A DNA stretch of 33,353 nt from Beijerinckiaceae bacterium. Lineage in GTDB: Bacteria; Pseudomonadota; Alphaproteobacteria; Rhizobiales; Beijerinckiaceae. Shown here piece after piece: positions 1 to 7,752 of the stretch. The translations under genes and the position numbers were made by a program. The DNA lies in assembly GCA_947380915.1 (NCBI GenBank), contig CANCSY010000011.1, forward strand, positions 1 to 33,353. The letters are read 5' to 3'. The notes under the pieces are model-generated. The model worked only from the letters and a program-made list of their open reading frames with translations, searched no databases and had not been told where the DNA came from. Position 1 is the stretch's first letter; every line of letters begins with the position of its first letter.

Positions 1-773
1 TCGAAAGCGCGGCCCGAGCCAGCGACATCGGGACCCAGCCAGCCGCCGGCGCGCGCGATTTCGATGGCGCGCTGCATCGTGCGGAAGGCGTGTGGATATT
101 CGGAGCGGATATAAACGAAACCCTTGGTGGCGCCGGTCGCCAGACCCGCGATGATCATGCCCTCGATGAGGGTGAAGGGGTCGCCCTCCATCAGCATGCG
201 ATCAGCGAAGGTGCCGCTGTCGCCCTCGTCCGCATTGCAGACGATATATTTGCGGTCAGCCTGCGCCGCCGCCACCGTGCGCCACTTGATCCCCGTGGGA
301 AAGCCCGCGCCGCCGCGCCCGCGCAGGCCGGAGGCGACGACCTCCTCGACCACATCAGGGGGCGTCATGGCGATGGCGCGCGTCAAGCCCGCAAAGCCCC
401 CGTGGGCGCGATAATCGCTGATCGACAGGGGATCGATGACGCCGCAGCGGGCGAAGGTCAGGCGCTGCTGGCGGCGCATCCAGTCGAGGTCTTCCACCTT
501 GCCCACGCGGGCGGCGTGCTCGCCCCCTTGCAGGAAGCCAACCTCGAAGAGCCCGGCGACATCGCGCGCGCTCACCCGGCCATAGCCGATGCGGCCCTCC
601 GTCGTCTCCACCTCCACGAGGGGCTCCAGCCAGACCAAGCCGCGCGAGCCGTTGCGGATGATTCGCACATCAAGTCCACGGGCGTGAGCCTCCCTGGCGA
701 TGGCCTGCGCCACGGCCTCGGCGCCCACGGCGAGGGCCGAGGAGTCGATGGGGACGAAGATGCGCGTGGTCAT
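1..773 (-). CDS. fdsB: NAD-dependent formate dehydrogenase, beta (diaphorase) subunit, 5' part only
   Basis: This is the flavin/NAD module of a soluble NAD-linked formate dehydrogenase, homologous to NuoF and HoxF, which passes electrons from the molybdenum subunit to NAD+ in the cytoplasm. About 257 residues are visible before the gene runs off the left edge; the family is usually about 500 or more. Residues 1-95 look like the thioredoxin-like N-terminal domain of FdsB. The glycine-rich nucleotide/FMN motif GRGGAGFPTG lies at about residues 152-161, followed by the family segment CNADEGDSGTF. The ATG overlaps the fdsG stop codon (ATGA), so the two are translationally coupled. The FMN-binding rest, the Fe-S cysteines and fdsA are outside the window. 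The family is clear; assignment to formate dehydrogenase rather than hydrogenase rests on pairing with FdsG. Confidence 0.88.
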   Translation of the reverse strand, partial: MTTRIFVPIDSSALAVGAEAVAQAIAREAHARGLDVRIIRNGSRGLVWLEPLVEVETTEGRIGYGRVSARDVAGLFEVGFLQGGEHAARVGKVEDLDWMRRQQRLTFARCGVIDPLSISDYRAHGGFAGLTRAIAMTPPDVVEEVVASGLRGRGGAGFPTGIKWRTVAAAQADRKYIVCNADEGDSGTFADRMLMEGDPFTLIEGMIIAGLATGATKGFVYIRSEYPHAFRTMQRAIEIARAGGWLGPDVAGSGRAF

Positions 774-1252
774 GCCCGCGCTCCCATCATGTCCAGCACC
801 AGCCCATCCAGCCGCGCTTCATCCAGTCGGCCGATGGGCTCACCATCGAGCAGCGCAGCGGGGGAGAGGGCGCAATGGCCGAGGCAATAGACATTTTCGA
901 CGGTCAGGGCGCCATTGGCGCTGGTCTGGCAGGGCTCCAGCAGGTGGGCCACGCGCAGGCGCTGCACAAGCGCCTCGCAGCCCATGGCCTGACAGGATTC
1001 CGCCCGGCAGATCTGCAGCACATGGCGCCCGGCGGGGGCGTCGCGGAAATCGTGGTAGAAGCTGATGACGCCATGGACCTCGGCGCGCGATACATTCAGC
1101 GCCTGCGCCACCAGGGGAACCACGCGCTGGTCGAGATAGCCGAAGGCGTCCTGCAGGGCGTGCATGATGGGCAGCATGGCGCCGTCCAGATGCGCCAGTC
1201 CTGCTATGATCTCAAGCGCCCGCCCCTCATCGAAGGATGCGGACACTCCCAT
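770..1252 (-). CDS. fdsG: NAD-dependent formate dehydrogenase, gamma subunit
   Basis: NuoE-like 2Fe-2S thioredoxin-fold subunit of soluble formate dehydrogenase. With the longest reading (start at 1294) the cluster cysteines are C96, C101, C137 and C141, in the CRAESC and CLGHC motifs typical of the family. The internal ATG at 1252 (MGVSASFDEG) gives about 160 residues, close to the family norm, and omits a weakly conserved N-terminus. ATGs at 1264 and 1294 are alternatives. It is the first gene of the fds operon and overlaps fdsB by four bases. LysR-type fdsR, often next to fdsG in other proteobacteria, is not here; an outer-membrane protein gene lies upstream instead. Confidence 0.88.
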   Translation of the reverse strand: MGVSASFDEGRALEIIAGLAHLDGAMLPIMHALQDAFGYLDQRVVPLVAQALNVSRAEVHGVISFYHDFRDAPAGRHVLQICRAESCQAMGCEALVQRLRVAHLLEPCQTSANGALTVENVYCLGHCALSPAALLDGEPIGRLDEARLDGLVLDMMGARA

Positions 1253-1303
1253 TCCCTGACCCATAGGCTCGACCCTGACCGGTTCCGCGACCAAATTGAT
1301 AGA

Positions 1304-1319
1304 CTAGTCCGGATACTAG
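1304..1319. promoter_or_regulatory. Inverted repeat in the fds upstream region
   Basis: CTAGT-N6-ACTAG is a perfect 5-bp inverted repeat, 52 bases upstream of the chosen fdsG start, in the short gap between fdsG and the upstream gene. On the minus strand it contains TAGTAT, which could be a -10 element, but no good -35 was found. It may be an operator; the short arms make chance occurrence possible. Confidence 0.35.
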
Positions 1320-1342
1320 CCTTGATCGCGCCGTCACGAAAC

Positions 1343-2128
1343 TCACATCCGCCGCCAAAAGGCGACCAGGAAGCCGTTTTCCTGGCGGGCGTTAACGCCG
1401 GCGATGGTGCGAAAGGTCCCCATCTGCAAGGACCAGGGTCGACCGGGATTCAGCACAAGGCTGATCTGGGCCTTGTGGGATTGGCTTGGCGGGGCGAGAG
1501 GTTTTCCGGGCGTGAGGACGCTGCTCCCCTGCCCAACCACCTGCAACCGGTCGAAAATGGACAGCCCGGCCGCCAGTTCCATGCGCCATTCATCGGGCAG
1601 TGGCGCGCCGCGCTTGCGCAGGCCAGCCTCCGCCGACCAGAAACCCGGCGCATCCATCAGCTCGAAGGAACCGCCCACCATCAGGCGCCCATCGGTTTCA
1701 GCCTGCGTCAGGCCCGCCGCCGCAGGATTGTCCGTGCGGGCTCCGGGCAGGCGCACAATACCCTGAGCGGAAAAGACGAGATCCCCCTCCCACGCCCGGC
1801 CTAACTCGACCCTTGCGCCAAGCTCCGACATGCCCAGCCCGCGATACAGGGCGCGGGGCGGGCCTTGCGTATAGACCCCCACCGTCTCGAACCGGCCCAG
1901 AAATGTGAGCCAATCCAGCGCGCCATATTCGAACAGCGTGTCCAGGGTATATTTACGATAGAGACGCGCCGGAATCATGCGACCCCTGAGGTCGAAGGCC
2001 TGCAAGGCCGTCGAGACGCTGGTTTCCTGAATGACCAGCAGCATGCCCTGGCGCTGCGCGAAGGCCCCGCCCTGGGCGGGCCTCGCCACAAGGCAAAGCG
2101 CGATCACGAACAGTAAACGAAGCGACAT
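1343..2128 (-). CDS. Predicted outer-membrane beta-barrel protein, function unknown
   Basis: A secreted protein of 261 residues from the ATG at 2128. The N-terminus has a clear signal peptide (Met-Ser-Leu-Arg, then a hydrophobic LLFVIALCLVA stretch, cleavage likely near the Ala/Gly-rich AQGGAFA). The mature part alternates polar and hydrophobic residues and is rich in Gly and aromatic residues, with phrases such as ELGARVELGRAW and FELMDAPGFWSAEAGLRKRG that look like barrel strands. The reading frame extends to 2260, but that would put the signal peptide 45 residues inside and run into the divergent gene's upstream region, so 2128 is preferred. I recognise no specific family. It could be a porin-like protein or a transport-related barrel. 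It ends 48 bases before the longest fdsG start. Confidence 0.6.
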   Translation of the reverse strand: MSLRLLFVIALCLVARPAQGGAFAQRQGMLLVIQETSVSTALQAFDLRGRMIPARLYRKYTLDTLFEYGALDWLTFLGRFETVGVYTQGPPRALYRGLGMSELGARVELGRAWEGDLVFSAQGIVRLPGARTDNPAAAGLTQAETDGRLMVGGSFELMDAPGFWSAEAGLRKRGAPLPDEWRMELAAGLSIFDRLQVVGQGSSVLTPGKPLAPPSQSHKAQISLVLNPGRPWSLQMGTFRTIAGVNARQENGFLVAFWRRM

Positions 2129-2161
2129 CACACTCAACGCGGTTACGCTCGGGGACACCGG

Positions 2162-2212
2162 GCTATTGTGAGCAGTGCGACCGCGGTCCGCAATAGCAAA
2201 GCTCATGCATGA
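2162..2212. promoter_or_regulatory. Divergent intergenic region with inverted repeats
   Basis: Between the barrel gene (minus) and the oxygenase gene (plus). GCTATTG at 2162-2168 pairs with CAATAGC at 2191-2197. A ten-base perfect palindrome TCATGCATGA lies at 2203-2212. These are the most AT-rich and symmetric parts of the gap and are candidate operator or promoter DNA; no specific regulator can be named. Confidence 0.35.
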
Positions 2213-2301
2213 AATTTGCAAACCGGAGCGCTCTGGTCCAATGTCGCAGCGCTTCGCCACTGGCAGTCCCGGCCCGAGGCCGAAATACGCAAGACAGGCC
2301 C

Positions 2302-2931
2302 ATGACCTACCTCGATTTCGACGCGCTCGCTGGAACCCCGCTGGCGCGCGACCCCTACGACCATCTCGTGATCGAGAATTTCATCCTGCCGGAAGCCTTC
2401 AAGAAGGTGTCGGCGGATTTTCCGACCGTGCCCGGCCCCGGCTCTCACCCGCCCTCCGAGCTGGAGATACGCGGTGATTTCAAAGGGTTGATGGATGAGC
2501 TGAATGGCGAGCGCTTCCGCAAGGCGATGGAAGAGAAATTCGACGTCGACCTCACCGATCGCCCCACCATGTATACGGTGCGCGGCTTCGTGCGGGAGAA
2601 GGACGGCGAAATCCACACGGATTCAAAGACCAAGATCCTGACGGTCCTGCTCTACATGAACGAGGGCTGGGAATCGGACGGGGGGCGCCTGCGCATCCTC
2701 CGGTCAGGGACCGATCTCGAGCAGTTCTCCTCGGAGGTTCCGCCCTATGGGGGCACCCTTCTGGTGTTCCGGCGCTCGGAGACCTCCTGGCACGGCCACA
2801 AACCCCATTCCGGTCCACGCCGCGCCATCCAGTTGAACTGGGTCACCACCCAGGATGTGGTGGATCGGGAGCAACAGCGCCATCGCTTCTCGACCCGGGT
2901 GAAAAAGCTCACCAGCGCGCTTTTCGGCTGA
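2302..2931 (+). CDS. 2-oxoglutarate/Fe(II)-dependent oxygenase family protein
   Basis: A 209-residue protein with the double-stranded beta-helix signature of 2OG-Fe(II) dioxygenases (prolyl-4-hydroxylase-like branch). The iron triad is readable as H105-x-D107 (motif HTDSKT) with a distal histidine at H164 or H166 (WHGHKPHSG). R173/R174 are placed to bind the 2-oxoglutarate carboxylate. The strand after HTD (ILTVLLYMNEGW) and the GGRLRILRSG turn are typical. The longer frame from 2209 adds 31 residues without family character, so the ATG at 2302 is chosen. The substrate is unknown; relatives hydroxylate proteins or small molecules. It is not obviously in an operon, since the next gene starts 133 bases on with its own ribosome site. 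Confidence 0.78.
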   Translation: MTYLDFDALAGTPLARDPYDHLVIENFILPEAFKKVSADFPTVPGPGSHPPSELEIRGDFKGLMDELNGERFRKAMEEKFDVDLTDRPTMYTVRGFVREKDGEIHTDSKTKILTVLLYMNEGWESDGGRLRILRSGTDLEQFSSEVPPYGGTLLVFRRSETSWHGHKPHSGPRRAIQLNWVTTQDVVDREQQRHRFSTRVKKLTSALFG

Positions 2932-3064
2932 CGTTAGCGCGCCTGTGGGCGCATGCCCCGGCGGCCTGGGGCGGAAGCCCAGCTATGGACAAAGTCGGTC
3001 AGCGAGGCGATTGTCCCTGCCCATCGGGCGCGAGCGCCTTGCCAACAGGTCCTGGAGGTCCCCC

Positions 3065-3811
3065 TTGAACGAAGCCGAAAATAGCTCACTCGACGCAGAA
3101 TATGTGCTGCGCATGAAGGTCGCCGCCTGCACCCTGATGCTGGTGAACGAGAAGTGCATGAACTATTCCGGCCATGTGAGCGGCCGCCTGCCCGGCGGCG
3201 ACACATTCCTGATCCAGCCCATCGATGTGCCGCGCTCCGGCCTTCGGCCCGACGATCTGCTCGTATGCGATCTTGATGGACAAGTGGTGCGCGGCAGGCC
3301 CGGCTCCAAGGCCCCGGCGGAAGTGGCGCTTCATGCGGAAATCCTGCGGGCGCGGCCGGATGTGAACTCCATCGCCCATTTCCATCACGACCTCACCAAT
3401 TCCTTCACCCTGGTCGAGGACATGCCCCTGCGCATCGTCAAGAACCACGCCATCCGCTGGCGCAGCGGCATGCCTGTCCATGCCGATCCCGCCCATGTGG
3501 CGACCCCTGAACTGGGCCGCGCCGTGGCCCATACGCTGGGCCCCCACCACGCCCTCCAGATCCGCGCCCATGGCCAGGTCGTGACAGCCGAATCGGTGGA
3601 GGCGGTGCTCACCGATTCCATCCATTTCGTGGAAAACGCCCAGGCCATGCACAACGCCTGCGTGCTGGGGCGACTTGTCCCCCTGAGCGAGGAGGACATG
3701 GAATCCTTCGCCAAATACTTCAAGCGCGACCGTCATGTGGACAAGCTGTGGCGCTATTATATCGAAAGCTGGCAGACAGCGGGCGTGGTCCCGACCGATT
3801 GGCAGATCTGA
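3065..3811 (+). CDS. Class II aldolase/adducin family protein, intact metal site
   Basis: A 248-residue cytoplasmic protein of the class II (zinc) aldolase family. With TTG at 3065 as start, the metal ligands are visible as H105-x-H107 (IAHFHHD) and H169 (RAHG), and E86 (APAEVALH) matches the catalytic acid. This is the normal arrangement for fuculose-phosphate-type aldolases or decarboxylases. The TTG start is supported by a TGGAGG ribosome site at 3053-3058, six bases upstream. The ATG at 2945 would add 40 unrelated residues and has no such site. The C-terminus (LWRYYIESWQTAG) resembles members linked to aromatic catabolism rather than sugar-phosphate enzymes, so a decarboxylase or aldolase acting on a ring-derived acid is possible. 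Confidence 0.8.
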   Translation: MNEAENSSLDAEYVLRMKVAACTLMLVNEKCMNYSGHVSGRLPGGDTFLIQPIDVPRSGLRPDDLLVCDLDGQVVRGRPGSKAPAEVALHAEILRARPDVNSIAHFHHDLTNSFTLVEDMPLRIVKNHAIRWRSGMPVHADPAHVATPELGRAVAHTLGPHHALQIRAHGQVVTAESVEAVLTDSIHFVENAQAMHNACVLGRLVPLSEEDMESFAKYFKRDRHVDKLWRYYIESWQTAGVVPTDWQI

Positions 3812-3820
3812 GGCTCAATC

Positions 3821-3854
3821 GGGGCTGCGCCCGCCTGACATCAGGCGCGGCCCC
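3821..3854 (+). terminator. GC-rich hairpin after the class II aldolase gene
   Basis: CGCCTGA at 3832-3838 pairs perfectly with TCAGGCG at 3841-3847, with outer GGGGC/GCCCC pairing (3821-3825 with 3850-3854). There is no T-tract, so this is a stem that may end or attenuate transcription rather than a textbook intrinsic terminator. Confidence 0.4.
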
Positions 3855-3856
3855 GG

Positions 3857-3885
3857 TGGACAAGCCTGTCCCTGCCCGCTAGAAC
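3857..3885 (+). promoter_or_regulatory. Predicted sigma-70-type promoter of the EutA/cupin operon
   Basis: -35 TGGACA at 3857-3862, 17-base spacer, -10 TAGAAC at 3880-3885. The geometry is ideal and the elements match consensus at 5/6 and 4/6 positions. A TTAG-N4-CTAA palindrome starts at the last base of the -10, the same arrangement as at the Rieske gene promoter. Confidence 0.55.
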
Positions 3886-3898
3886 TTAGAGAGCTAAT
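3885..3898. promoter_or_regulatory. SlyA/MarR-type operator, copy 1 (EutA/cupin operon)
   Basis: CTTAG-AGAG-CTAAT. The core TTAG-N4-CTAA is the arrangement of the SlyA consensus TTAGCAAGCTAA. It covers the expected transcription start of the predicted promoter, where a bound protein would block initiation. Two further copies lie in the 10837-10941 region, and a MarR-family gene is at 13201. Confidence 0.6.
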
Positions 3899-3982
3899 GG
3901 AAATCCGTGGGCGCAAGCGCCCATGATCGAAAACAGGGGTGAGGAGCGATCATCGAGTCGTCTCCGACCAGGGGTGGAACGG

Positions 3983-5488
3983 ATGCACGATATCGATTTC
4001 GAACATGAGCACGCCCAGCTGAGCGAAGAAGACAAGGCCGCCATGGCCAAGTTCATCTGGAGCCAGGAGAGCGTCGAGCTGAACACGGTCGGCATCGACA
4101 TCGGCAGCTCCACTTCCCATCTGCTCTTCGCCAAGGTCACGCTCCAGCGTCAGTCGCAGGGGCTTTCCAGCCGCTTCGTCGTGACCAACCGCGAAGTGGT
4201 CTGGCGCTCGCCGATCATGCTGACGCCCTTCGTCACGGACGGGTCCATCGACGCCCATGCGCTCGATCACTTCATTCATGACGCCTACAAGCAGGCGGGC
4301 GTGCGGCGCGGCGACATCGACAGCGGCGCGGTGATCCTCACCGGCGAGGCGATCAAGCGCAAGAACGCCCGCGCCATCGACGAACTGTTCGCCGAAGAGG
4401 CCGGCAAATTCGTCTGCGCCACCGCAGGCCACAAGCTGGAATGCACGCTGGCCGCCCATGGCTCGGGCGCCGTCGCCCTCTCGCGCGAGCGCCAGTGCAC
4501 GGTGCTGCATGTGGATATCGGTGGCGGCACCACCAAGCTCGCCCAGATCGAAAAGGGCGTCATCAAGAGCGTTTCCGCTTTCGCCGTGGGCGGGCGCCTG
4601 CTCGCCGCCGACAACAATGGGGACTGGACCCGCGTCGATCAATCGGCCTGGCTCGTGGCGCGCGACCTTGGCATCGGCACGGACGCCAAGACCCTCAGTG
4701 ATCCAGCCAACCGCCAGCGTATCGCGACGCGGCTGGCGGAACTGGCGGTCGATCAGATCACAGGCGCGGAGCTTGATGCGCTGGGCCGCGAACTGCAACT
4801 GACGGATCCGCTGGTGCGGCGCCTGCCCCCTGACGCCATCACCTTCTCGGGCGGCGTCTCCGAGTATATTTTCGAGACCGAGACCCGCGACTTCGGCGAC
4901 ATCGCCAAGGGTCTCGCCATGGAGACGCGCCGCCTGCTCAGCGCGCGCAGCAAGGTCGCCGTGGTGGATCCGGGCAACCGCATCCGCGCCACCGTCATCG
5001 GCGCTTCGCAATTCACCGTGCAGGTCAGCGGCAAGACGATCTTCCTGTCAAAAGCCGACGCCCTGCCGGTCCATAACGTGCCCGTGGCGCCCATCGGCCT
5101 CGACCTGTCCGGAGACATCGACTCCGAGGCCATCGCGCGGGCGATCCGCGACAAGGCCGAGCAACTCGATATTCCCCCCGGCGGGCGCATGGCGGTGTCC
5201 TTCACCTTCGCCGGCGATCCCGAATACAAGCGCCTTTTCGCGCTGGCCAAGGGCATCATGGGGGGCGCTGCGCCTGGCGGCAAACGCCATGATCTGCTGC
5301 TGCTGATGATTGATGGCGATGTGGGCAAGAGCATGGGCAACCTGCTCGTCAAGGAACTCGATTTCCCCGGAGACCTTGTCTCCATCGATGGCGTGCAGCT
5401 TCAGGAACTCGACTATGTCGATGTTGGCGAGCTGATCACGCCCCCGGGCGTCGTGCCTGTGGTGATCAAGTCACTGCTGTTTTCGTGA
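3983..5488 (+). CDS. eutA: EutA-family reactivating ATPase (ethanolamine ammonia-lyase reactivase-like)
   Basis: A 501-residue cytoplasmic protein of the ASKHA ATPase fold. Phosphate-1 (GIDIGSSTSHLLFA, about 37-50), phosphate-2 (VDIGGGTTKLAQ, about 178-189) and the adenosine motif (FSGGVSEYIF, about 288-297) are all intact, so ATP use is expected. EutA in enteric bacteria removes damaged cobalamin from ethanolamine ammonia-lyase. No EutB, EutC, cobalamin enzyme or microcompartment gene is in this window, so the client is unknown. ATG 3983 is preferred to 3923 because AGGGGTGG (3970-3977) is well placed and the 3923 start has no ribosome site. The cupin gene follows after 16 bases in the same unit. 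Family assignment is firm; the role is inferred only. Confidence 0.85.
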   Translation: MHDIDFEHEHAQLSEEDKAAMAKFIWSQESVELNTVGIDIGSSTSHLLFAKVTLQRQSQGLSSRFVVTNREVVWRSPIMLTPFVTDGSIDAHALDHFIHDAYKQAGVRRGDIDSGAVILTGEAIKRKNARAIDELFAEEAGKFVCATAGHKLECTLAAHGSGAVALSRERQCTVLHVDIGGGTTKLAQIEKGVIKSVSAFAVGGRLLAADNNGDWTRVDQSAWLVARDLGIGTDAKTLSDPANRQRIATRLAELAVDQITGAELDALGRELQLTDPLVRRLPPDAITFSGGVSEYIFETETRDFGDIAKGLAMETRRLLSARSKVAVVDPGNRIRATVIGASQFTVQVSGKTIFLSKADALPVHNVPVAPIGLDLSGDIDSEAIARAIRDKAEQLDIPPGGRMAVSFTFAGDPEYKRLFALAKGIMGGAAPGGKRHDLLLLMIDGDVGKSMGNLLVKELDFPGDLVSIDGVQLQELDYVDVGELITPPGVVPVVIKSLLFS

Positions 5489-5504
5489 ACACGAGGAAAC
5501 AACC

Positions 5505-6611
5505 ATGAGCGAGACAACCCCCGCCCGCTACGGCATAGACCCCTATCTCGACTGGATCGCGAAGGAAGGCCTGCCAGTCACCGAGGATTATGGCATCGAC
5601 CTCTTCACGGTCGAGACGAAGATGTGGCCCCGCATCGGCGCCAAGGGCGCCGCGGTGCATCTGAAGGGCCGTGGCGACTTCTGCAACATGTTCCTCGTCG
5701 AACTGGCGCCGGGCGCCTCCACCGAGCCCCAGCGCCATCTCTATGAGGACGTGTACTACGTTCTGGAAGGCTCCGGCTCGACCCAGGTCGAACTGGCTGA
5801 CGGGACGAAGCGCAGCTTCGAATGGGGGCCCAAAAGCCTCTTCGCCATTCCGCTGAACGCGAAGCATCGCCACTTCAATTCCAGCGGCCGCGAACGCGCC
5901 CTGCTCGTCACCACGACCGACCTGCCGCTGGTGATGAACACGTTCCACAACGAGAAGTTCATCTTCGACACGACCTTCGACTTCACCGAGCGCGCAGGCA
6001 AGAGCGGCTACTACAGCGGCGAAGGCGATCTCATCACGGTTCGCCCCGGCAACCACATGTGGGAGACCAATTTCGTTCCCGACCTCGCGGGCATCGAGCT
6101 GAAGAGCTGGGGCGATCGCGGCGCGGGCGGCACCAACATCATGTTCGTGCTCGCAGATGGCACCATGCACGCCCATATCTCGGAAATGCCGGTCGGCACT
6201 TACAAGAAGGGCCATCGCCATGGCCCCGGATTCCATGTGATGTGCGTGACCGGCCATGGATATTCGCTGCTCTGGTTCGACAAGGATCAGGACTTCCTGC
6301 GCATCGACTGGAAGCACGGCGTCGTGTTCCCGCCCGCCGATCAGCAGTTCCACCAGCATTTCAACACCAGCCCTGAGCCCGCGCGCTATCTGGCGACCGG
6401 CGTGGGCGGTCTGCGCTATCCGCTGACGGTGCAGCAGCGCCGCTCCCTGTTGGGCCTGAAGCCCGGCGAAAAGGGCGCGGTCTCCACCAGCATCAAGGAA
6501 GGCGGCGACCAGTACGAATATGACGATCAGGATCCCCGCATCCAGCAGATCTGGGTCGAGGAGACCAGGAAATACGGCGTCGAGCAGAAGATGGACAAAT
6601 TCTTCAAGTAA
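5505..6611 (+). CDS. Two-domain cupin protein (of the type labelled ethanolamine ammonia-lyase-activating)
   Basis: A 368-residue bicupin. The first cupin spans about residues 65-145 (LVELAPGAS, a QRHLYEDVYYVLEGSG metal/turn region, later HRHF). The second spans about 215-300 (GTYKKGHRHGPGFHVM, GHGYSLLW, then FHQHFN). Several histidines are placed as metal ligands, so a mononuclear Fe or Mn dioxygenase or isomerase activity is possible. Homologues carry a label linking them to ethanolamine ammonia-lyase, apparently from co-occurrence with EutA. The start has an AGGAAA-type ribosome site and lies 16 bases after eutA. A strong terminator follows, so eutA and this gene form a closed two-gene operon. 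The substrate is unknown. Confidence 0.82.
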   Translation: MSETTPARYGIDPYLDWIAKEGLPVTEDYGIDLFTVETKMWPRIGAKGAAVHLKGRGDFCNMFLVELAPGASTEPQRHLYEDVYYVLEGSGSTQVELADGTKRSFEWGPKSLFAIPLNAKHRHFNSSGRERALLVTTTDLPLVMNTFHNEKFIFDTTFDFTERAGKSGYYSGEGDLITVRPGNHMWETNFVPDLAGIELKSWGDRGAGGTNIMFVLADGTMHAHISEMPVGTYKKGHRHGPGFHVMCVTGHGYSLLWFDKDQDFLRIDWKHGVVFPPADQQFHQHFNTSPEPARYLATGVGGLRYPLTVQQRRSLLGLKPGEKGAVSTSIKEGGDQYEYDDQDPRIQQIWVEETRKYGVEQKMDKFFK

Positions 6612-6632
6612 GACCCGGACCTCCGCGAAACA

Positions 6633-6665
6633 GGCTCCCCTCCCCCGAGGGGAGCCTTCTGCTTT
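6633..6665 (+). terminator. Rho-independent terminator of the EutA/cupin operon
   Basis: GGCTCCCCT (6633-6641) pairs perfectly with AGGGGAGCC (6648-6656) around a CCCCCG loop, followed by the T-rich TTCTGCTTT. It lies 21 bases after the cupin stop codon. Confidence 0.85.
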
Positions 6666-6676
6666 AAAGAATCAAG

Positions 6677-6704
6677 TTGAACCGCTCGCGCCAGCCTGTA
6701 TCTA
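6677..6704 (+). promoter_or_regulatory. Possible promoter of the decarboxylase-like/nadC pair
   Basis: TTGAAC at 6677-6682 and TATCTA at 6699-6704, separated by 16 bases, sit directly after the upstream terminator. The -10 is a poor match. No TTAG-N4-CTAA box was found here, so this unit may not belong to the same regulon. Confidence 0.3.
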
Positions 6705-6742
6705 GGCTCAGACACATGCGGCCTTGCTCCAGGGGGATACCC

Positions 6743-7726
6743 ATGCCGAATATCCAGTTGACGCTCGCCTGCGGCGATTACGAAATCATCCGCGCCATCA
6801 AGGAGGGCGCCGTGAAGGTGGACGGCGTCGATCTGACTGTCCTCACCGACATCGATTCCAGCACCCGCCACTGGCGTTTCCTGCGCAATCGCGAATTCGA
6901 TGTCGCCGAGGTCTCCGCCTCCTCCTATTTGCTGGCGCGCGATGCGGGCATGGATATCGAGGGCATCCCGGTCTTCCTGCATCGACGCTTCCGCCACGAA
7001 TTCGTCTTCGTGAACACCAAAAAGGGCATCAAGAGCCCCAAGGACCTTATAGGCAAGAAGGTCGGCGTGAAGTCCTTCCAGGTGAGCGCGATCCTGTGGA
7101 TGCGCGGCATTCTCGAACATGAATATGGGGTGCCGCACAAGTCGATCCATTGGCATTCGGAGATCGACGAAGACGTGGAATTCACGCCCGCGCCCGATCT
7201 GCAATGGACGCGCCTCGCCGATGACCAGACGCTGGAAGCCATGCTGGTGGCGGGCGAACTCGACGCCGTCATCCATTCCGACATCATCGAGCCCTATGAG
7301 AAGGGCGACCCCAATGTCGGCCGCCTCTTCGACGACTACAAGGGCGAGGAAGAGCGCTATTTCCAGAAGACCGGCATCTTCCCGATCATGCATGTGATGG
7401 GCATCAAGCGCGACATCGTCGAGCGTTATCCCTGGATCCCGGTCAATCTCTACAAGGCCTTCGACAAGGCCAAGGCCATCGGCATGAAGCGCATGTACAA
7501 CCCGCGCATCGCGCCGCTCGCCTGGTATCGCCACGCCCTTGAAGAGCAGCGCAAGTTGCTGGGCGAGGATCCCTGGGAATATGGGCTCTCCGACAGCAAC
7601 CGGCACAACCTCGACACGCTCGTCGGCTATTCCCACGAGCAAGGCATGCTGAAGCGCCACTGGCCGCTGGACGAACTGTTCCTCAGCGTGTCTCAGGGCC
7701 GCAAGCGCGGCGGCTTCCGCGTCTGA
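6743..7726 (+). CDS. 4,5-dihydroxyphthalate decarboxylase-like protein (periplasmic-binding-protein fold)
   Basis: A 327-residue protein matching the family annotated as 4,5-dihydroxyphthalate decarboxylase, whose members have the fold of solute-binding proteins. It opens MPNIQLTLACGDYE and shows family segments DIDSSTRHWRFLRNREFD, RRFRHEFVFVNT and GVKSFQVSAILWMRG. There is no signal peptide, so it acts in the cytoplasm as an enzyme rather than as a transporter subunit. Start 6743 is chosen for the AGGGGGAT site six bases upstream; the 6677 frame start would add 22 residues across a likely promoter. In phthalate degradation this step turns 4,5-dihydroxyphthalate into protocatechuate. Phthalate-dioxygenase-type genes lie 2-6 kb away, but the family is broad and the real substrate is open. 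Confidence 0.75.
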   Translation: MPNIQLTLACGDYEIIRAIKEGAVKVDGVDLTVLTDIDSSTRHWRFLRNREFDVAEVSASSYLLARDAGMDIEGIPVFLHRRFRHEFVFVNTKKGIKSPKDLIGKKVGVKSFQVSAILWMRGILEHEYGVPHKSIHWHSEIDEDVEFTPAPDLQWTRLADDQTLEAMLVAGELDAVIHSDIIEPYEKGDPNVGRLFDDYKGEEERYFQKTGIFPIMHVMGIKRDIVERYPWIPVNLYKAFDKAKAIGMKRMYNPRIAPLAWYRHALEEQRKLLGEDPWEYGLSDSNRHNLDTLVGYSHEQGMLKRHWPLDELFLSVSQGRKRGGFRV

Positions 7727-7752
7727 TCTGATCCTCGCCCGGAGACCCCCTC

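Noticed and set aside
2945..3064. Longer N-terminus for the class II aldolase protein at 3065
   Set aside because: The extra 40 residues have no family similarity and the ATG at 2945 lacks a ribosome site. TTG at 3065 has TGGAGG at the right distance.
3923..3982. Upstream ATG of the EutA-like frame
   Set aside because: There is no ribosome site in front of 3923, while 3983 has AGGGGTGG at good spacing and begins a plausible N-terminus.
3983..6611. An ethanolamine utilisation (eut) operon or microcompartment
   Set aside because: Only the EutA-like protein and a cupin are present. There is no eutB, eutC, shell protein, aldehyde dehydrogenase or B12 gene.
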